A DNA stretch of 30,502 nt from a virus, in IMG/VR virus record IMGVR_UViG_3300028571_000081, positions 1-30,502 of that record. One strand, 5' to 3'. The stretch's first letter is position 1, and each line of letters opens with the position of its first letter. Made by a program: the position numbers and the translations under genes. The notes below the pieces were generated by a model. That model made no database searches, was not told where the DNA came from, and saw only the letters and a program-made list of their open reading frames with translations. This document shows positions 1 to 10,900 of this stretch, piece by piece.

Positions 1-2356
1 CGTTGGCGGCGACTTGGTTGACCTGAATGACCGTCGTGCTGAAGATGTTGACGATGACGTGCTCGCCGTTGAACGAGTTGTCGGCGACTCCCTTGACCGT
101 GATTTTGCGTCCGACATGGGAGAGATTGGTGTAGCCGTGCGCCGTCGAAGTGGTGATGGCGACCACGTTGCCGGTGCGGGAGATACCCGCCAACGGGCGT
201 TCGACATCGTTGCCCGCGATGGTAATAGTGTCGGACCCGCCCAGCGTGATGGGGGCATCGGTCTTGATGGAGAGGTAGGCGCCGTTGTTCGCGTAGGGCG
301 ACGCGGTGCCGAAGTAGGGAAGGGCGACCAGCACGGTTTTGGTTGGATCGACCGAGGTCAGTCCGGATTGCACAACGTAGAACTGGGCATAGGCCGCTGT
401 CGCGGGCGCCGCGAAGCTGAACGAGACATAGGTCCAGTCGCTGCCGGCGGGCACCGACGCGGAGCCGATGCTGGCCACCAGCACGCCTGCCGAGTTCACA
501 TAGCGAGTCACGATCTGGCAGTTGTGCGTCGTGCCCTGGGTGTTAAGCCAAGCACCCTTCCGATAGGTCGTGCCGACCACCACCGGCATGGACCGCGCAA
601 CGTCCACGTAGCCCCAGTAGAGGCGCGGCGAGTTGGACTTCAGCGCCGTCCGCCAAGGCCGGTCCATGACCGTCGCCACCGCCGGGCGGATTTCCGTCGA
701 CGTGGAAGCTGCGTTGGATACGTTCCACCAGCCGAGCGGGGTCTGGTCTTCGAAGGTCGCGTCGGTGATCCAGTTCGTGCCCGGCGCGATGCACAGATCA
801 TCCATCGGCGCGATGCGCCCACCCAGGCGGGCACCGTCAATCGCGGGGTCGCGGATTTCGATGATCTGTCCGGGGCGGGCGAGGATATGGTCCAGCGAGG
901 CCGTGTAGTTGACCGCCTCGGTTTCCAACTGTTCGCTCAACAGCATCCACAGGCCGAGGCGGTAGGCTTGCGTCCGCGAGGTGCAGCCCATCGACGCTAC
1001 GTCAATCGGACGATAGCCGTAGCGGGCCAGTGCGGTCGGGTTCTCGACCACCTCGATCGCCGGACGGTAGAAGTCCCCGGGATCGTTCCACGTCACCAGG
1101 GCGGTGCTGTGCCGCTCCTTGAGTGCGGTCGACGAGTAGTTGAACGTGCCGCCTTTGACGTTGGCCGGTGCAACGAGTTGCACGGGTGCCTTCGGGCTAT
1201 CCTGCGTCGCATAGATGGTGCCGTTCGCCCAGTAGACCATGCCCCGGAACACGGAGGCGAGGTTCTGCAGGACGGTGTAGGCTTCTTCGCGGGTGCTGAG
1301 GATGCCGTTGAAGGTGAACCGTGCCTCGGTCCCGCCGCGCCCGTCCGAGACCAGTTCGTCGCAGTATCGGGCGATCTCGTAGAGCGCATACTTGTCGACC
1401 GACGACGCGGTGATGACGTCGCCGAGACCGTAGCGCGGGTTGGTCAGGAGATCGTAGAAAATCCAGGCGGGGTTGTCCGTCCACTGCTTGGTGCCAGAGA
1501 ACAGGCCGTTCCAATAGGTGCCACTGTATGCCCGGGTGGCAGGGGTGTAGTTCGACGGAACCGAGACCTTCAGCCCCTTCACCTTGTAGGCGCGGGACGG
1601 CAGGCTTTCACCGAAGCTCGACGTGTCGATGGTGATGCCGACCAGGGCCGAGTAGGGGTAGGTGAACTTGTCGTCGCGCAGGCCGACCACGCCGGACACC
1701 CGGGTCGTGCGGCTCTCGGAACTGTCGGTCGGGTCAGACGTCAGACGACGCACGCGCACATACCACGGGTTGGTCGCGCCGGCCGGCTTGTTCACCCGGT
1801 AGCCCCGCTGGTAGGGGCTCATCGTCTTGCCCTGGATGGTGTCGTTGTAGACCTGCACCCAGAGTGAACCATTGGTGCTGGTCTCGATGATCACGTCGAC
1901 GCTGCTGCCGTGCATGTCGCCGTTGGATTTGTCCTGCGCGAACAGAGCGTCGATCTGGTAGACGATCCGCACCGCGTCCACGGTCGTGTCGCTCACCGTG
2001 CCGATCCAGAAGGTAGTCGAGTTGCCGGCGATGTAGAACTTGACCTCACCGCCCGGGATCGACAGGCCGCTGTCCGCCGACACGCCCTGGATGAAGGTCT
2101 GCTGAGGCAGGCCGTTGCGGGTGTCGACGACGATGCCCGAGAAGTTGAAGCTGTTGTCTTCGTTCTGCAGCGGCGTCTCGTCGAGGTAGATGCCTTTCAT
2201 GCCCCCAACGATGCCCTCGATCTCCCCCTCTCCGATCAGGTCGACCACGTAGGCGATCGTCTTTGACCGCAGCGTGTTGGGGTCTTCCTGGGCCGACCGT
2301 TGGCCCTTCGGGGCCTTGCCACCGCCGCCGGCACCGTAGGGAGTGATGGCGTTCAT
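1..2356 (-). CDS. J: Lambda gpJ-like tail tip/central hub protein (3' end outside window)
   Basis: This encodes the host-contacting tail-tip protein, the last gene of the M-L-K-I-J set. The reading frame is open from the ATG at 2356 to the window edge, so only about the first 785 residues are present. The start overlaps the stop of the I-like gene (ATGA). The N-terminus (KTIAYVVDLIGEGEIEGIVG, then YLDETPLQNED) is typical of J hubs, as is the later LYEIARYCDELV and ARPGQIIEIRDP stretch. Around residues 525-690 there is an extra segment starting TNWITDATFED and containing aromatic-rich beta-strand sequence, resembling a carbohydrate-binding module. It is followed by a small TAHGYT...ITVKG module also seen in the tail-tube proteins. 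Receptor-binding sequence would lie in the missing C-terminus. The J assignment rests on sequence plus gene order; the CBM call is inference. Confidence 0.93.
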   Translation of the reverse strand, partial: MNAITPYGAGGGGKAPKGQRSAQEDPNTLRSKTIAYVVDLIGEGEIEGIVGGMKGIYLDETPLQNEDNSFNFSGIVVDTRNGLPQQTFIQGVSADSGLSIPGGEVKFYIAGNSTTFWIGTVSDTTVDAVRIVYQIDALFAQDKSNGDMHGSSVDVIIETSTNGSLWVQVYNDTIQGKTMSPYQRGYRVNKPAGATNPWYVRVRRLTSDPTDSSESRTTRVSGVVGLRDDKFTYPYSALVGITIDTSSFGESLPSRAYKVKGLKVSVPSNYTPATRAYSGTYWNGLFSGTKQWTDNPAWIFYDLLTNPRYGLGDVITASSVDKYALYEIARYCDELVSDGRGGTEARFTFNGILSTREEAYTVLQNLASVFRGMVYWANGTIYATQDSPKAPVQLVAPANVKGGTFNYSSTALKERHSTALVTWNDPGDFYRPAIEVVENPTALARYGYRPIDVASMGCTSRTQAYRLGLWMLLSEQLETEAVNYTASLDHILARPGQIIEIRDPAIDGARLGGRIAPMDDLCIAPGTNWITDATFEDQTPLGWWNVSNAASTSTEIRPAVATVMDRPWRTALKSNSPRLYWGYVDVARSMPVVVGTTYRKGAWLNTQGTTHNCQIVTRYVNSAGVLVASIGSASVPAGSDWTYVSFSFAAPATAAYAQFYVVQSGLTSVDPTKTVLVALPYFGTASPYANNGAYLSIKTDAPITLGGSDTITIAGNDVERPLAGISRTGNVVAITTSTAHGYTNLSHVGRKITVKGVADNSFNGEHVIVNIFSTTVIQVNQVAAN
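1168..1183. promoter_or_regulatory. Palindromic element GTGCAACGAGTTGCAC (within J)
   Basis: A perfect TGCAAC-GA-GTTGCA core inside the J coding sequence, over the VQLVA codons. CAA, GTT and GCA are used there instead of the GC-ending codons common in this gene. Confidence 0.6.
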
Positions 2357-3081
2357 GTCGTCGACCTCACCACGCCCCAGAAGTTCGACTCCTCGGGGTC
2401 GTCATTGCCGGCGACGTCGACGGGCATATCCTCGGGGTTGATCCCCATGGCGATGCTTTTGCTGCCGACGATCATGGTGCCGTAGATCAAGGGCACCGGG
2501 CCGCCCTGTTCGGACGTGTTGACCGGGCCGTTGTAGAGCGCCGAGTTGTCGTCGGCCTTCTCGCGGTTGTCGTAGTTGGTCTTCGGCTGGGGCGAGAGAA
2601 GCTGGGTGATACCACCGAGCGCCATCATCGCGCCGAGCATGGCGACGCCCTTGAACGACACGAGCCCGAAGGTCCCCGGGATCGCGGCCCCCATCATGGC
2701 GCCGAAGCCGGCACCGGGGGCGAGACCCAGGCCCGCCGCGCCGATGGCATACGGGGCGGCGATCGCGATGGCGATCAGCGCGATGCCCATGATGACCTTG
2801 CCACCACCGCCCCGGCCCGCGCCGGCCACCGCCGGGACGATGTGCAGGGTGCGCTCCTTGCGGCCCATGAAGGGCAGCTTGACCTCGTCCTCGCCCAGGC
2901 GCCGGCCGGTCTTGCGATCGCCGGCAATCACCCGCCACGTGCCGGATCGCAGGGCCTGCTCGAAGCCCGGGACCATGTGCAGCAGGGCGCGCACAGCCTC
3001 TCCCGGGGTCTGCGCGTCGATCTCGTAGTGGGGATCGAAGCCGTGCTTCAGGCGACCATGCAGGTGGATCGTGCGGAGCAT
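2353..3081 (-). CDS. I: Lambda gpI-like tail assembly protein
   Basis: The product is 242 residues. ATG at 3081 lies in a TAATG overlap with the K-like stop, and the gene's own stop overlaps the J start, so the three genes are translationally coupled. The N-terminal 90 residues (MLRTIHLHGRLKHGF, TPGEAVRALLHMVPGF) match the ubiquitin-like fold region of lambda gpI-type proteins. Two glycine/alanine-rich hydrophobic segments follow at about residues 95-165. The C-terminal part has the family-typical YNGPVNTSEQGGPVPLIYG and IVGSKSIAMGI stretch. In lambda gpI is needed for tail-tip assembly but is not found in the virion. The assignment rests on that C-terminal signature and on order; its exact role here is inference. 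Confidence 0.9.
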   Translation of the reverse strand: MLRTIHLHGRLKHGFDPHYEIDAQTPGEAVRALLHMVPGFEQALRSGTWRVIAGDRKTGRRLGEDEVKLPFMGRKERTLHIVPAVAGAGRGGGGKVIMGIALIAIAIAAPYAIGAAGLGLAPGAGFGAMMGAAIPGTFGLVSFKGVAMLGAMMALGGITQLLSPQPKTNYDNREKADDNSALYNGPVNTSEQGGPVPLIYGTMIVGSKSIAMGINPEDMPVDVAGNDDPEESNFWGVVRSTT

Positions 3082-3836
3082 TATCCCTCCTCGGGAACCT
3101 GAAGCGAGGCGTGTCGGACCCACAGAGCAACGTGCGACGCCCACGTATGTAGGGGCACGTGGTGCGATAGATACCCCTCCAGATGATGCAAGATCAAGCC
3201 ATCACCGGTGTAGATGCCGGCGTGGTTGAGCACCGGCGAACGCAGCTTCATCAGGAAGCAGTCTCCGGGCCGGATGTTGGCGAAGTCGCTCTCGGTTTCG
3301 ACCGGCGAGAAGCCCCAGTCGCGGTAGAAGGCGTAGAAATCCTGGCCCTTCTTGAACCAGTCCTGATCGCGGGGTTGGTCCGGCAGGATGATCCCGTGGG
3401 TTTGGCGGAAGTAGTCGCGCACCAGCGCGAAGCAGTCCGCCACGCCATGGACGAAAGGTCGGCCGAGGAGGGGCAGGGGCTCCAACTGGTCCCCGAACCA
3501 TGTCGGGTCGGAGCACCCTTCGGCGCTCGACTGCATCACCCCCCACGGCACGTTGCTGTCGATCTGGCTGCGCATGTCCGCCTCGCTCGGGACCGGATCG
3601 GTGCGCGGGTGCGAGTGCAGGATCGCCAGGATCGGCCCCTCTGCCAGCAGCCATTCCGCCGGCGCGATCGCGAAGTGGGTTTCCTTGTTCTCCGCGATAT
3701 TGGCGACGGGTTTGAAACCCGTTGCAAGAAGGAACCCCACACCCTCTTCCGGCCAGACGGAGGCGAAGTGCCTCTCGGCGTCGAGGATCATCTGGCCCGT
3801 GACGAACGGGGGTGCGCGAAATCCGATACCAGCCAT
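3081..3836 (-). CDS. K: Lambda gpK-like tail protein: JAMM/MPN peptidase plus NlpC/P60 domain
   Basis: The product is 251 residues, with ATG at 3836 overlapping the L stop (TGATG). Longer upstream readings overlap the L gene and are not needed. The N-terminal half carries a JAMM-type metal site: Glu31, then His74-Ser-His76-Pro and Asp87 in HSHPRTDPVPSEAD. The C-terminal half is an NlpC/P60 fold, with the likely nucleophile Cys135 in VADCFALVRDYF and the partner histidine in LNHAGIYTGDG. Such two-domain proteins act at the tail tip in assembly and in local peptidoglycan cleavage during DNA entry. All expected key residues are present, so both active sites look intact. Confidence is high from motifs plus order. 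Confidence 0.94.
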   Translation of the reverse strand: MAGIGFRAPPFVTGQMILDAERHFASVWPEEGVGFLLATGFKPVANIAENKETHFAIAPAEWLLAEGPILAILHSHPRTDPVPSEADMRSQIDSNVPWGVMQSSAEGCSDPTWFGDQLEPLPLLGRPFVHGVADCFALVRDYFRQTHGIILPDQPRDQDWFKKGQDFYAFYRDWGFSPVETESDFANIRPGDCFLMKLRSPVLNHAGIYTGDGLILHHLEGYLSHHVPLHTWASHVALWVRHASLQVPEEG

Positions 3837-4576
3837 CAGCGTGTCCTCGCGACTGCCGGGAACCCGCCGAAGGGCAGGCTCCCGTATTGACCGAAGCGGA
3901 CCTTGCAGCCCGAGACTTTCTTGGAGCACTGGTCCTGCGCCGCCGTCGCAACCGTGTTGTCGTGGCGGTCGAAGTAGTTCGCGTCGGCGTAGGGGCACGT
4001 CACCAGCGGCGCGCGGGCGTCTGTCGGGTCACCGTTGTCAAAGCGCCCCAGCGCGGCGTCCCAGGTCCGGTATCTGAACATGCAGTTGTCGCGCACGATC
4101 TGCCGGTTGGGCAGCATGCGGCCCTGCTGGTCCAGCGCCGAGGAGAGCCGCCATTCGATCGCAGTGGCGTTCTGCTGGACCTTCTGCTCGACGACGAAAA
4201 CGTCGGCGATGTAGGCGTAGGGGGCTTCGGCCGAGTCCTCGTGGCCGTCGAGAAACCGGGCGAATGTCCGGATGCGGGTCAGCTTGCAGCCGATCAGGTC
4301 GTTGTAGTCGAGCAGGTAGGTCGTGAGCAGCCCGGCCACGTTGCTGACGCGGATGGTCGGGCGCGGCATGGGGCCGGAGCCGGCCCACTCGAACCCGTTC
4401 GCCTCGACGTCGACCTGCTGGTAGTCCTGCCCCCGGAAAGCAACCAGCGCAACGCCCTGCGAGTCCTTGGTGAAGTGGATCGTCCCCGGGCCGCCGACCG
4501 TGGTCAGGTCAAGCTGAAACAACGTGATCAGCGCCTCGCCGCTGAGCCGCATGGTGACCTGGGGCAGGGTTGTCAC
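3836..4576 (-). CDS. L: Lambda gpL-like tail-tip protein with four-cysteine Fe-S site
   Basis: The product is 246 residues. A GTG start at 4576 overlaps the M stop in GTGA; the reading frame extends upstream but would run through the M gene. The C-terminal domain has four cysteines at about 165 (RDNC), 194 (VTCPY), 217 (QDQC) and 224 (SGC). This matches the four C-terminal cysteines that bind an iron-sulfur cluster in lambda gpL. The N-terminal domain (ITLFQLDLTT, QDYQQVDVEANGFEW) forms the ring layer of the tail tip in the lambda family. A further Cys lies in LIGCKLTR. The cluster is inferred from family and spacing, not demonstrated. Confidence 0.92.
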   Translation of the reverse strand: MTTLPQVTMRLSGEALITLFQLDLTTVGGPGTIHFTKDSQGVALVAFRGQDYQQVDVEANGFEWAGSGPMPRPTIRVSNVAGLLTTYLLDYNDLIGCKLTRIRTFARFLDGHEDSAEAPYAYIADVFVVEQKVQQNATAIEWRLSSALDQQGRMLPNRQIVRDNCMFRYRTWDAALGRFDNGDPTDARAPLVTCPYADANYFDRHDNTVATAAQDQCSKKVSGCKVRFGQYGSLPFGGFPAVARTR

Positions 4577-4926
4577 TGGTCGAATACCTGGGTGAAGGTT
4601 GCCTGGATGCTGTCCAGCGTAACGGTTGTGTGCGTCCTCGTCCAGTTGTCGCACACCCACAAGAGCGGGGTCGATGCACCAGGGGGCGTCCAGTAGAACG
4701 CCTCGGCCGCGCTGCGGGCCGCGAAGAAGTCGTCGATCAGGTTGGCGTCAACCCGACTGATATCCTCCCATGACACGTTGTAGATGCGACGGATCGCGTT
4801 GATCCCGTCCACCACGCGCTGCCCGTATCCATCCCCGAACTCGGTCTTGAGGATGCGGGGCTGGACAGTTCGCGCAGCGCTGGTGGTCGGCCCCAACGCG
4901 TAGGGGAAGGTGAGAAAGCTGGGCAT
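4573..4926 (-). CDS. M: Lambda gpM-like minor tail protein
   Basis: The product is 117 residues. ATG at 4926 is in a TGATG overlap with the tape-measure stop, with GGAGGG just upstream as ribosome binding site. The sequence carries the Phage_min_tail (gpM) family pattern: RILKTEFGDGYGQRVVDGIN early, a central tryptophan (VSWEDIS), then FFAARSAAEAFYWTPPGA and WVCDNWTRT. The protein is expected to cap the tail tube at the tip, between the tube/tape measure and gpL. Its position directly after the tape measure and before L is exactly the lambda order. Confidence 0.93.
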   Translation of the reverse strand: MPSFLTFPYALGPTTSAARTVQPRILKTEFGDGYGQRVVDGINAIRRIYNVSWEDISRVDANLIDDFFAARSAAEAFYWTPPGASTPLLWVCDNWTRTHTTVTLDSIQATFTQVFDQ

Positions 4927-7900
4927 CAAACCCTCCGGTCAGCGGCGCGGCTGAACAACCCACCGGGTCGCATGTTCCGCTCGGCGAACGCGTTCATCTT
5001 CATCTCCAGCGCCGCGTCGAGTTCGCGGCTCATGGTCTTCGCCAACGCCGCCTGCGCGTCGGCATCGCCGCCGGCCGCACCGCCCTCGATGTTGATGACC
5101 ACGCTCGGGGCGAACACCGCCTGTCCTCCGCCGCCCATGCCGCCGAGGGCGCCCGGGAGCCGCACGGCGTTGCCTCCTCCTGTCCCCAAAGCGGCTACCG
5201 GCGAGCCCCCGACAACGCCGCCGGTGTGGAAGCGTTGGGCACGGCTGAAGACCCCCATTTCCCGGGCCTGGAAGGCACCCCCAGCCGCCTGGGCGCGAAG
5301 GGCAGGGGACATAGCCCCACGAGCCTCTACGGCCGCCCTGCGCCCATCCAGGCCCAACGTGCCGTCCTTCAGGCGCTTGAGGGGGACCATCACCTCCTGG
5401 CCGCGCATCATCATCATGCGCACGCCGCGCTCGCCACGCTCGACGACGGTCGGGAGAACCGCTTCGTTCTTCAGGGCGATGATGGGGACCTCGTTTGGCT
5501 TCAGGCCGGGGACACCACGACGGTTGTCGTTGGCAGCACGGGCCTGCTTGGCGGCACCGACGATGCCCCCCGTGTGGTAACGGGCCGCGCCTGCGAACAC
5601 CGCGTTCGGCACCGTGCGTCGAGCGCCCGAGCCGTCCCCCGCCATGCCGCCGGTATGTCGGACAACAGCGGCACCGACGCCAATCGGCGGCACGGTGGTC
5701 GCGCCACCTCCACCGCCCGGAAGCAGTCCCATCACCCCCTGCACCGCGTTGAGTATCAACTGCGTGGAGATGATCTTCATCAGGTTGGCGATGACGGAGA
5801 GCGCGAAGTCCTTGAACGCGAACTTGCCCGTCTTAGCGAAGCCGACGATGGCGTCGCTCATCGTCGTCGCCATTTCGGTAACACCCTGCTTGGCGATCGA
5901 TAAGCTGTCCTGTGCATTGAGGATGAATTCGTCGATGCCTTCCTTCATGCCGGCCGCGAAAGTGCGTTTCTCGTTCAGAACCGCTTGCGCGGTGCGGACC
6001 TTGGTGACCAGTTCGTCGAGCTTGGCGAGGTCCTGCGGCGATACGATGCCGCCTGGACTGTTCTTCTGGAGGTCGTAATACGCTTCGGCGTAGAACTTCG
6101 CCCGGTCAAACTCCTGCCCCACCTTGCCGACCAATGCGGCCTGGATGGTCAGTTCGCGCACCGTGCTTTCGGCTTCTCCGGCGGCCTGATTGCGGGTGGT
6201 ATTCAGGGCCTTGGTCCGGGCGATCTCCTGCTCGGCCGGCAAGATACCATCACGGATGAGTGCGAGGTCCTTTTCGGTGTAGCCAAGGCCCGAGGCACGA
6301 AGCTCGTTGATCGTGACGATCGTCGCCTTGTGCGCCTCGTATTCCGTGCCGGTGAGGTAGGCGATGTTCTGCTCGGTCTGGGTTTCCTTTACGCTCTGTC
6401 GCACCTGCTCCAGTTTCTGACTGGTGAGGTCGATGCGCTCCTTCTCGAACCTGATCTTGGCCAGTTCGTTCGCCTGGGTGATGACGCCGGGGTCATCCAT
6501 CTTCGTGCCGGCGGCGCCCGCGATTTCGCGGCGCAGTTCGATGACCCGGCGCAGCGAAGCCCGCATGTCGATCGGGGCGGAAGCCAGTTCGCGGAAGGCG
6601 GCAAGCTCGGCCTTGGCTTCCATGAACAGCTTGGCGATGCCGTTGCCTGCCTTGGCGCTGCCTTCGGCCGCCAGGGCCGTCTGCAGGTCCTTCAGCATCG
6701 CGTCGACGTTCTTGCGCATCTCCTCGGCGCCGGCCGCGTCCAGCTTGGACAGGGCAGCGACCATCGCCAGGAGCGGGATAGCTGCCTGGAGATATTTGTT
6801 GCGCTGCTCGGCCGACAGGTTGGTCAGGCCCGAGGTCTCGCGTAGGATGCGCTCGCTGGTGATCGCATCCGCCGCCGCCTGCCCGGCCTTCTGCGTCGCC
6901 GTGGCGATGCCCTGCTTCAGAAGGAGGGTCTTCTGCAGGGTCGCGGCTTGGTCGATCGCCGGGTTGGCGGCGTCCGCGATCTGGGTTCGACCGGTTTCGT
7001 CGGGCAGGTAAAGGTTCTTTTCCTTGGCCTTGGCCTGCCGGAACTCCATGACCGCTTGCTCGATGGCGGCCACGTCGGACGACACGGCAGTCAGGCGAGC
7101 GGCACCCGTGGACGCATTGCGCACCTTGAACATCTCGGCGAAGGCCCGGTTGGACGCCTCGACCGCCTGGGTCTGCTCGATGATCTTCTGGGTCTCTTGT
7201 TCGGTCGCCAGGGCGAAGCCGGACGCGGACCCGCGCAGGCGGGCGAGCACGGCTTCGTAGCCGCCCATCGCCTCGACCGCCCGCAGGACCGCCGGGTTCT
7301 GGCTCTCGATCGCCGCGTTCAACGTCGCCTCGGCATCGGCCAACTGCTTGGCGTAGGCGATCGCGGGGGCCAGCCCTTCGGCCATCTGCATGAAGTTGCC
7401 GGCGGCGTCCGCGTTCACCTTGACGTTCGCCGTGTTCCGCAGCACGGCCAGCGTCTTCTCGTATGTCGACAGTATCCCGGCCGCCTCGGCGCCGTCCTTG
7501 TCGGATAGCGCCGACATCAGGGCGCGGATCGGCGCGGCCTGCTTCTCGAATTCGAGCAGCTTCTGTTTCGCCACCGCCGTCATGCCGACCGTGCGCAGTT
7601 CGAGCCCCGCCTGATTGACCGTCTCGGCCGACGCCTCATTGCCCTTTGCAACGAGTTGCACGATCCGGTCGCGGATCAACTGGATTTCCCGCAGGCGGCC
7701 GACGCGCTGGACGTCGGCGTCGTTCATGTCAGGCATGGCCTGCCCGGTGCGGTCAAGCGCCGGGTTCTGCATGTCGTCGAGCAGGAACTTGTTGTTCTTC
7801 GTCGCATACGACCGCGAGAACACCTCGACGTCCTTGGCGATGGCCGCCATGTCGGTCGACAGGAACCCGGCGCCGCCGGCCTGATCGCGGGCCGCGAACA

Positions 7901-10900
7901 TCTTCTCGTAGGCTGCCGCCTGCGCCAGGGTCGCGGCGGTCTGGTCGCGCAGCTTGACCGTCTCTTGTTCGACGAAGCCGGCGAACTTCGAGTAGCCCGA
8001 GCCCAGCATGGCCGCCGCGCGCCGCAGGCCATCCATGCCGCCTACAGCTTTGGACAAGTCCTCGGTCATCCGAAGCAGCGGCTTACCCTTCTCGTCGAGG
8101 TTCAGCAGCTTGTCGAAGATGCCCTGGATTTCCAGCAATTCGCGGGCATTGCCCATGTCCGGGAACAGGTTCCCAATGGCCGACTGGAGCTTGGTCTTCG
8201 CATCACCGGAGATGTCGGCCGGCACACGCTCCTTGCTCGTGTCCAGGGACGCCTCGCGGTTGAGCTTCCGTGCAAAAAGCACGTCGGCCAGCGCCCTGCG
8301 AAGCCGTGAAAGCATCCCGACTTCTTTTTCGATGCCGTCCGTGTTCTCGAATACACGGATTTCCGTTGCCACGATCTGCCGGCGTAGGTCCACGATGCCC
8401 TTGAGCATCCGGGACAGCGGGGACATGCCGTTGAGCGCGGTGCGCATGCTGTCTGGCAGAGCCACCCCTACAGCACGTGCCGCTTCCTCCGCCGACTCGG
8501 CGTAGTCCACCATCCGCTCTTTGAGCAGGATCGTTTGCTCAAGGGGCAAGTTTTCCTTGGCAAACATTGTCCCGTATTGGCGGGTAAAGCCCTCCAGTTC
8601 GTCCTTCATTCGCGGAAGGTTCTTGGTCGTGTCTTCCTTGAGCGTCGAACGACGCGTGGCGATATTCTTCTCCAGTTCGGGGATCGACTGTTGTGTCTGC
8701 TTGATCGCGTTGTTGCGCTGCAACTCGCTCATCTCGCGCAACTGCGAAATGGACTTGTCGCGAACGTCCTGTAGCGCCCGCTCGCCGGCCTCGGCGTTGC
8801 TGATCATCTCCTCGTTGCTAAGGCGGACCTCGCGGAACATGGCGTAGGCCGCCATGCCAGCGGTGACCATCGCCGCGATGACCGTCAGGACAAGGACGAA
8901 CGGGTTCGCCCGGACGGCTACGTTGAAAGCTATCATGGCAAGGGTCGCCGATCGGATCGCCAATACGATCCGTGCGCCGAAGGCGCCGGCCATGACGACT
9001 CCGAGAACCTGCGCCGACATTACGACCGCGTCAATATTATCACGCAGGAAACGGAAGGCGGCCACCATCTGCGTTCCGACGAAGGTCGCAACCTCTGCCA
9101 TCTTGTTGCCGAACTCGGCCGCGCCCTCACGGAACTCGGGCGACGCCATGGTCTGGCCGATGGTGGCCAGCATCCGGCCCAGGCCGTTGGTCGCACCAGT
9201 GGCGTCGTCGAAGCTGGCGATGAACAACTGCAAGCCGTTGCGCGCGACCACCCACCCCTGGCTGACGGTCAGGGGCATCTTGGCGAACTCGGCCTGGATT
9301 TGCGGCGCGGCGGTCTGGATCGCCTTCACCACGTCCAGCACGGTCAGCTTGCCTTCCTCGGCCAGCGCCTTCAATGCGCCCGGGGTCGACTTGCCAAGGC
9401 CCTCGGCGATCGCCTGGGCCAGTCGGGGCATCTGCTCCAGCACGGAGTTCAGTTCTTCACCGCGTAGCTGCCCGGTGCCGAACGCCTGACCCAACTGCAT
9501 CAAGCCGAAGGCGGCGGAGGCCGCCGTGGTGCCCGAGATGGCGATGGTCTGGTTGATCGTCTTGGTGATGTCGATCATCGCGTTCTGGGACAGGCCCAGC
9601 GCCGCGTTCGACCGCGCCAAGGTGTAGTAGGTGTCCGCCGTGCCCTTCAGGGTGACGCGGATGTCCATCGAGATCGCCGACAGCCGCTCCATGACGGCGG
9701 CGTGCTGGGTCTCGTTGTCGGTCACCAGCTTCACGCGGGCGGCGAGGTTGCGATACTCGTCCGCCATCTTCACGGCTTCGGTCACCGCCTGGGCACCACC
9801 GGCCACCGCGAGGATAGCCCCCGCGCCGCGCATGAGGGGCGCCACGGGGTTCAGGGAGGGTGCCCCACCTCCGCCACCACCTCCCCCGCCGCCGGCCGCC
9901 TGACGGGCCTGGAGGGCCTGCTGGAGCGCCTGCTGGCGCATCTGCTGCATCTGGAGCGAGACCTGCGCCCGCGACGACTGGGTGCCCGCCGACTGGGCAC
10001 GCGCCTGGGCCGTCGCCGTCCGTGCGGCGTTGATCGCCACCTGGGCCTGGGCCGCTGCCTGCTGCTGCGTCAGACGCACGCTCTGCTGCTGAAGCTGGAC
10101 CTGGGCGCGCTGCTGGCGCACCTGCGCGGTGACGCCGTTGGTTGCCGCCGTCTGGGCGCTGATCTGGGCGCGCTGGCCGACCGTCTGGGCCGTGGCGAGG
10201 CGCTGTAGGTCGGTCGCCGCACGGGTCTGGTTGCGCTGCTGCTCGCTGGACAGCCGGGTCTGCTCGCGCTGAAGCGCCACCCCCGACTTGGCTGCGTTGT
10301 TGCCGTCGATCGTCGCACGCGACGTCGCGGTTGTCGCCGCCTGCTGCTGCTTGATCTCGGCGGTGGTCTGGCGTGCGGCCTGGGCCTGCAGCCGAGAGTC
10401 GTCGAGCAGTTCGTTGGCAACGCGTCGGTTCGCGGTCTGGGCAGCGACCTGTTGCGCCGCATTGGTCCGGGCTTCGGTCGCCTGGATGCGCAGGCCGTTG
10501 ACGGCGGCCTGGGTGGTGACCCGGCCCTGGAGCAGCACCTGCCCTGCCTCGGTGCGGGACTGCTGCGCCGTGGTGCGGGAGGCGGCCTGCTTGACCGCTT
10601 CGCCCTGGAGAACTGCCTGGGTCTCGGCGCGCTGCTGGAGCATCGCCCCGCTGATAGAGGCACGGGCTTCGGCTTCCCGGGCGCGGGCGCGGATGGACCG
10701 GAGCCGGGCGCGGTTGGCGGCGACCTGGGTCTCGACGACGTTCTCGCGCTGGGCGGCGGAGAGGACCTGCTGGCTCTCGGCGTTGCGGGCCGACGCCTGC
10801 TCGCGCCGGATGCGTGCCCGGCCTACGGCAAGCTGCTGCTGGGCACGGGCTTCGGCCCCGGCGGCTTGTGCCGAGGCGTTGGCCTGCTGTTGGGTGAGGG

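Noticed and set aside
14-1867. Long open frame (617 codons) on the plus strand
   Set aside because: It is antisense to the clearly recognisable J gene; composition is that of a GC-rich shadow with no domain.
3712-3727. TTGAAACCCGTTGCAA, one mismatch from the palindrome core
   Set aside because: It is inside the K-like gene and without the stop-codon context; noted but not counted as a site.
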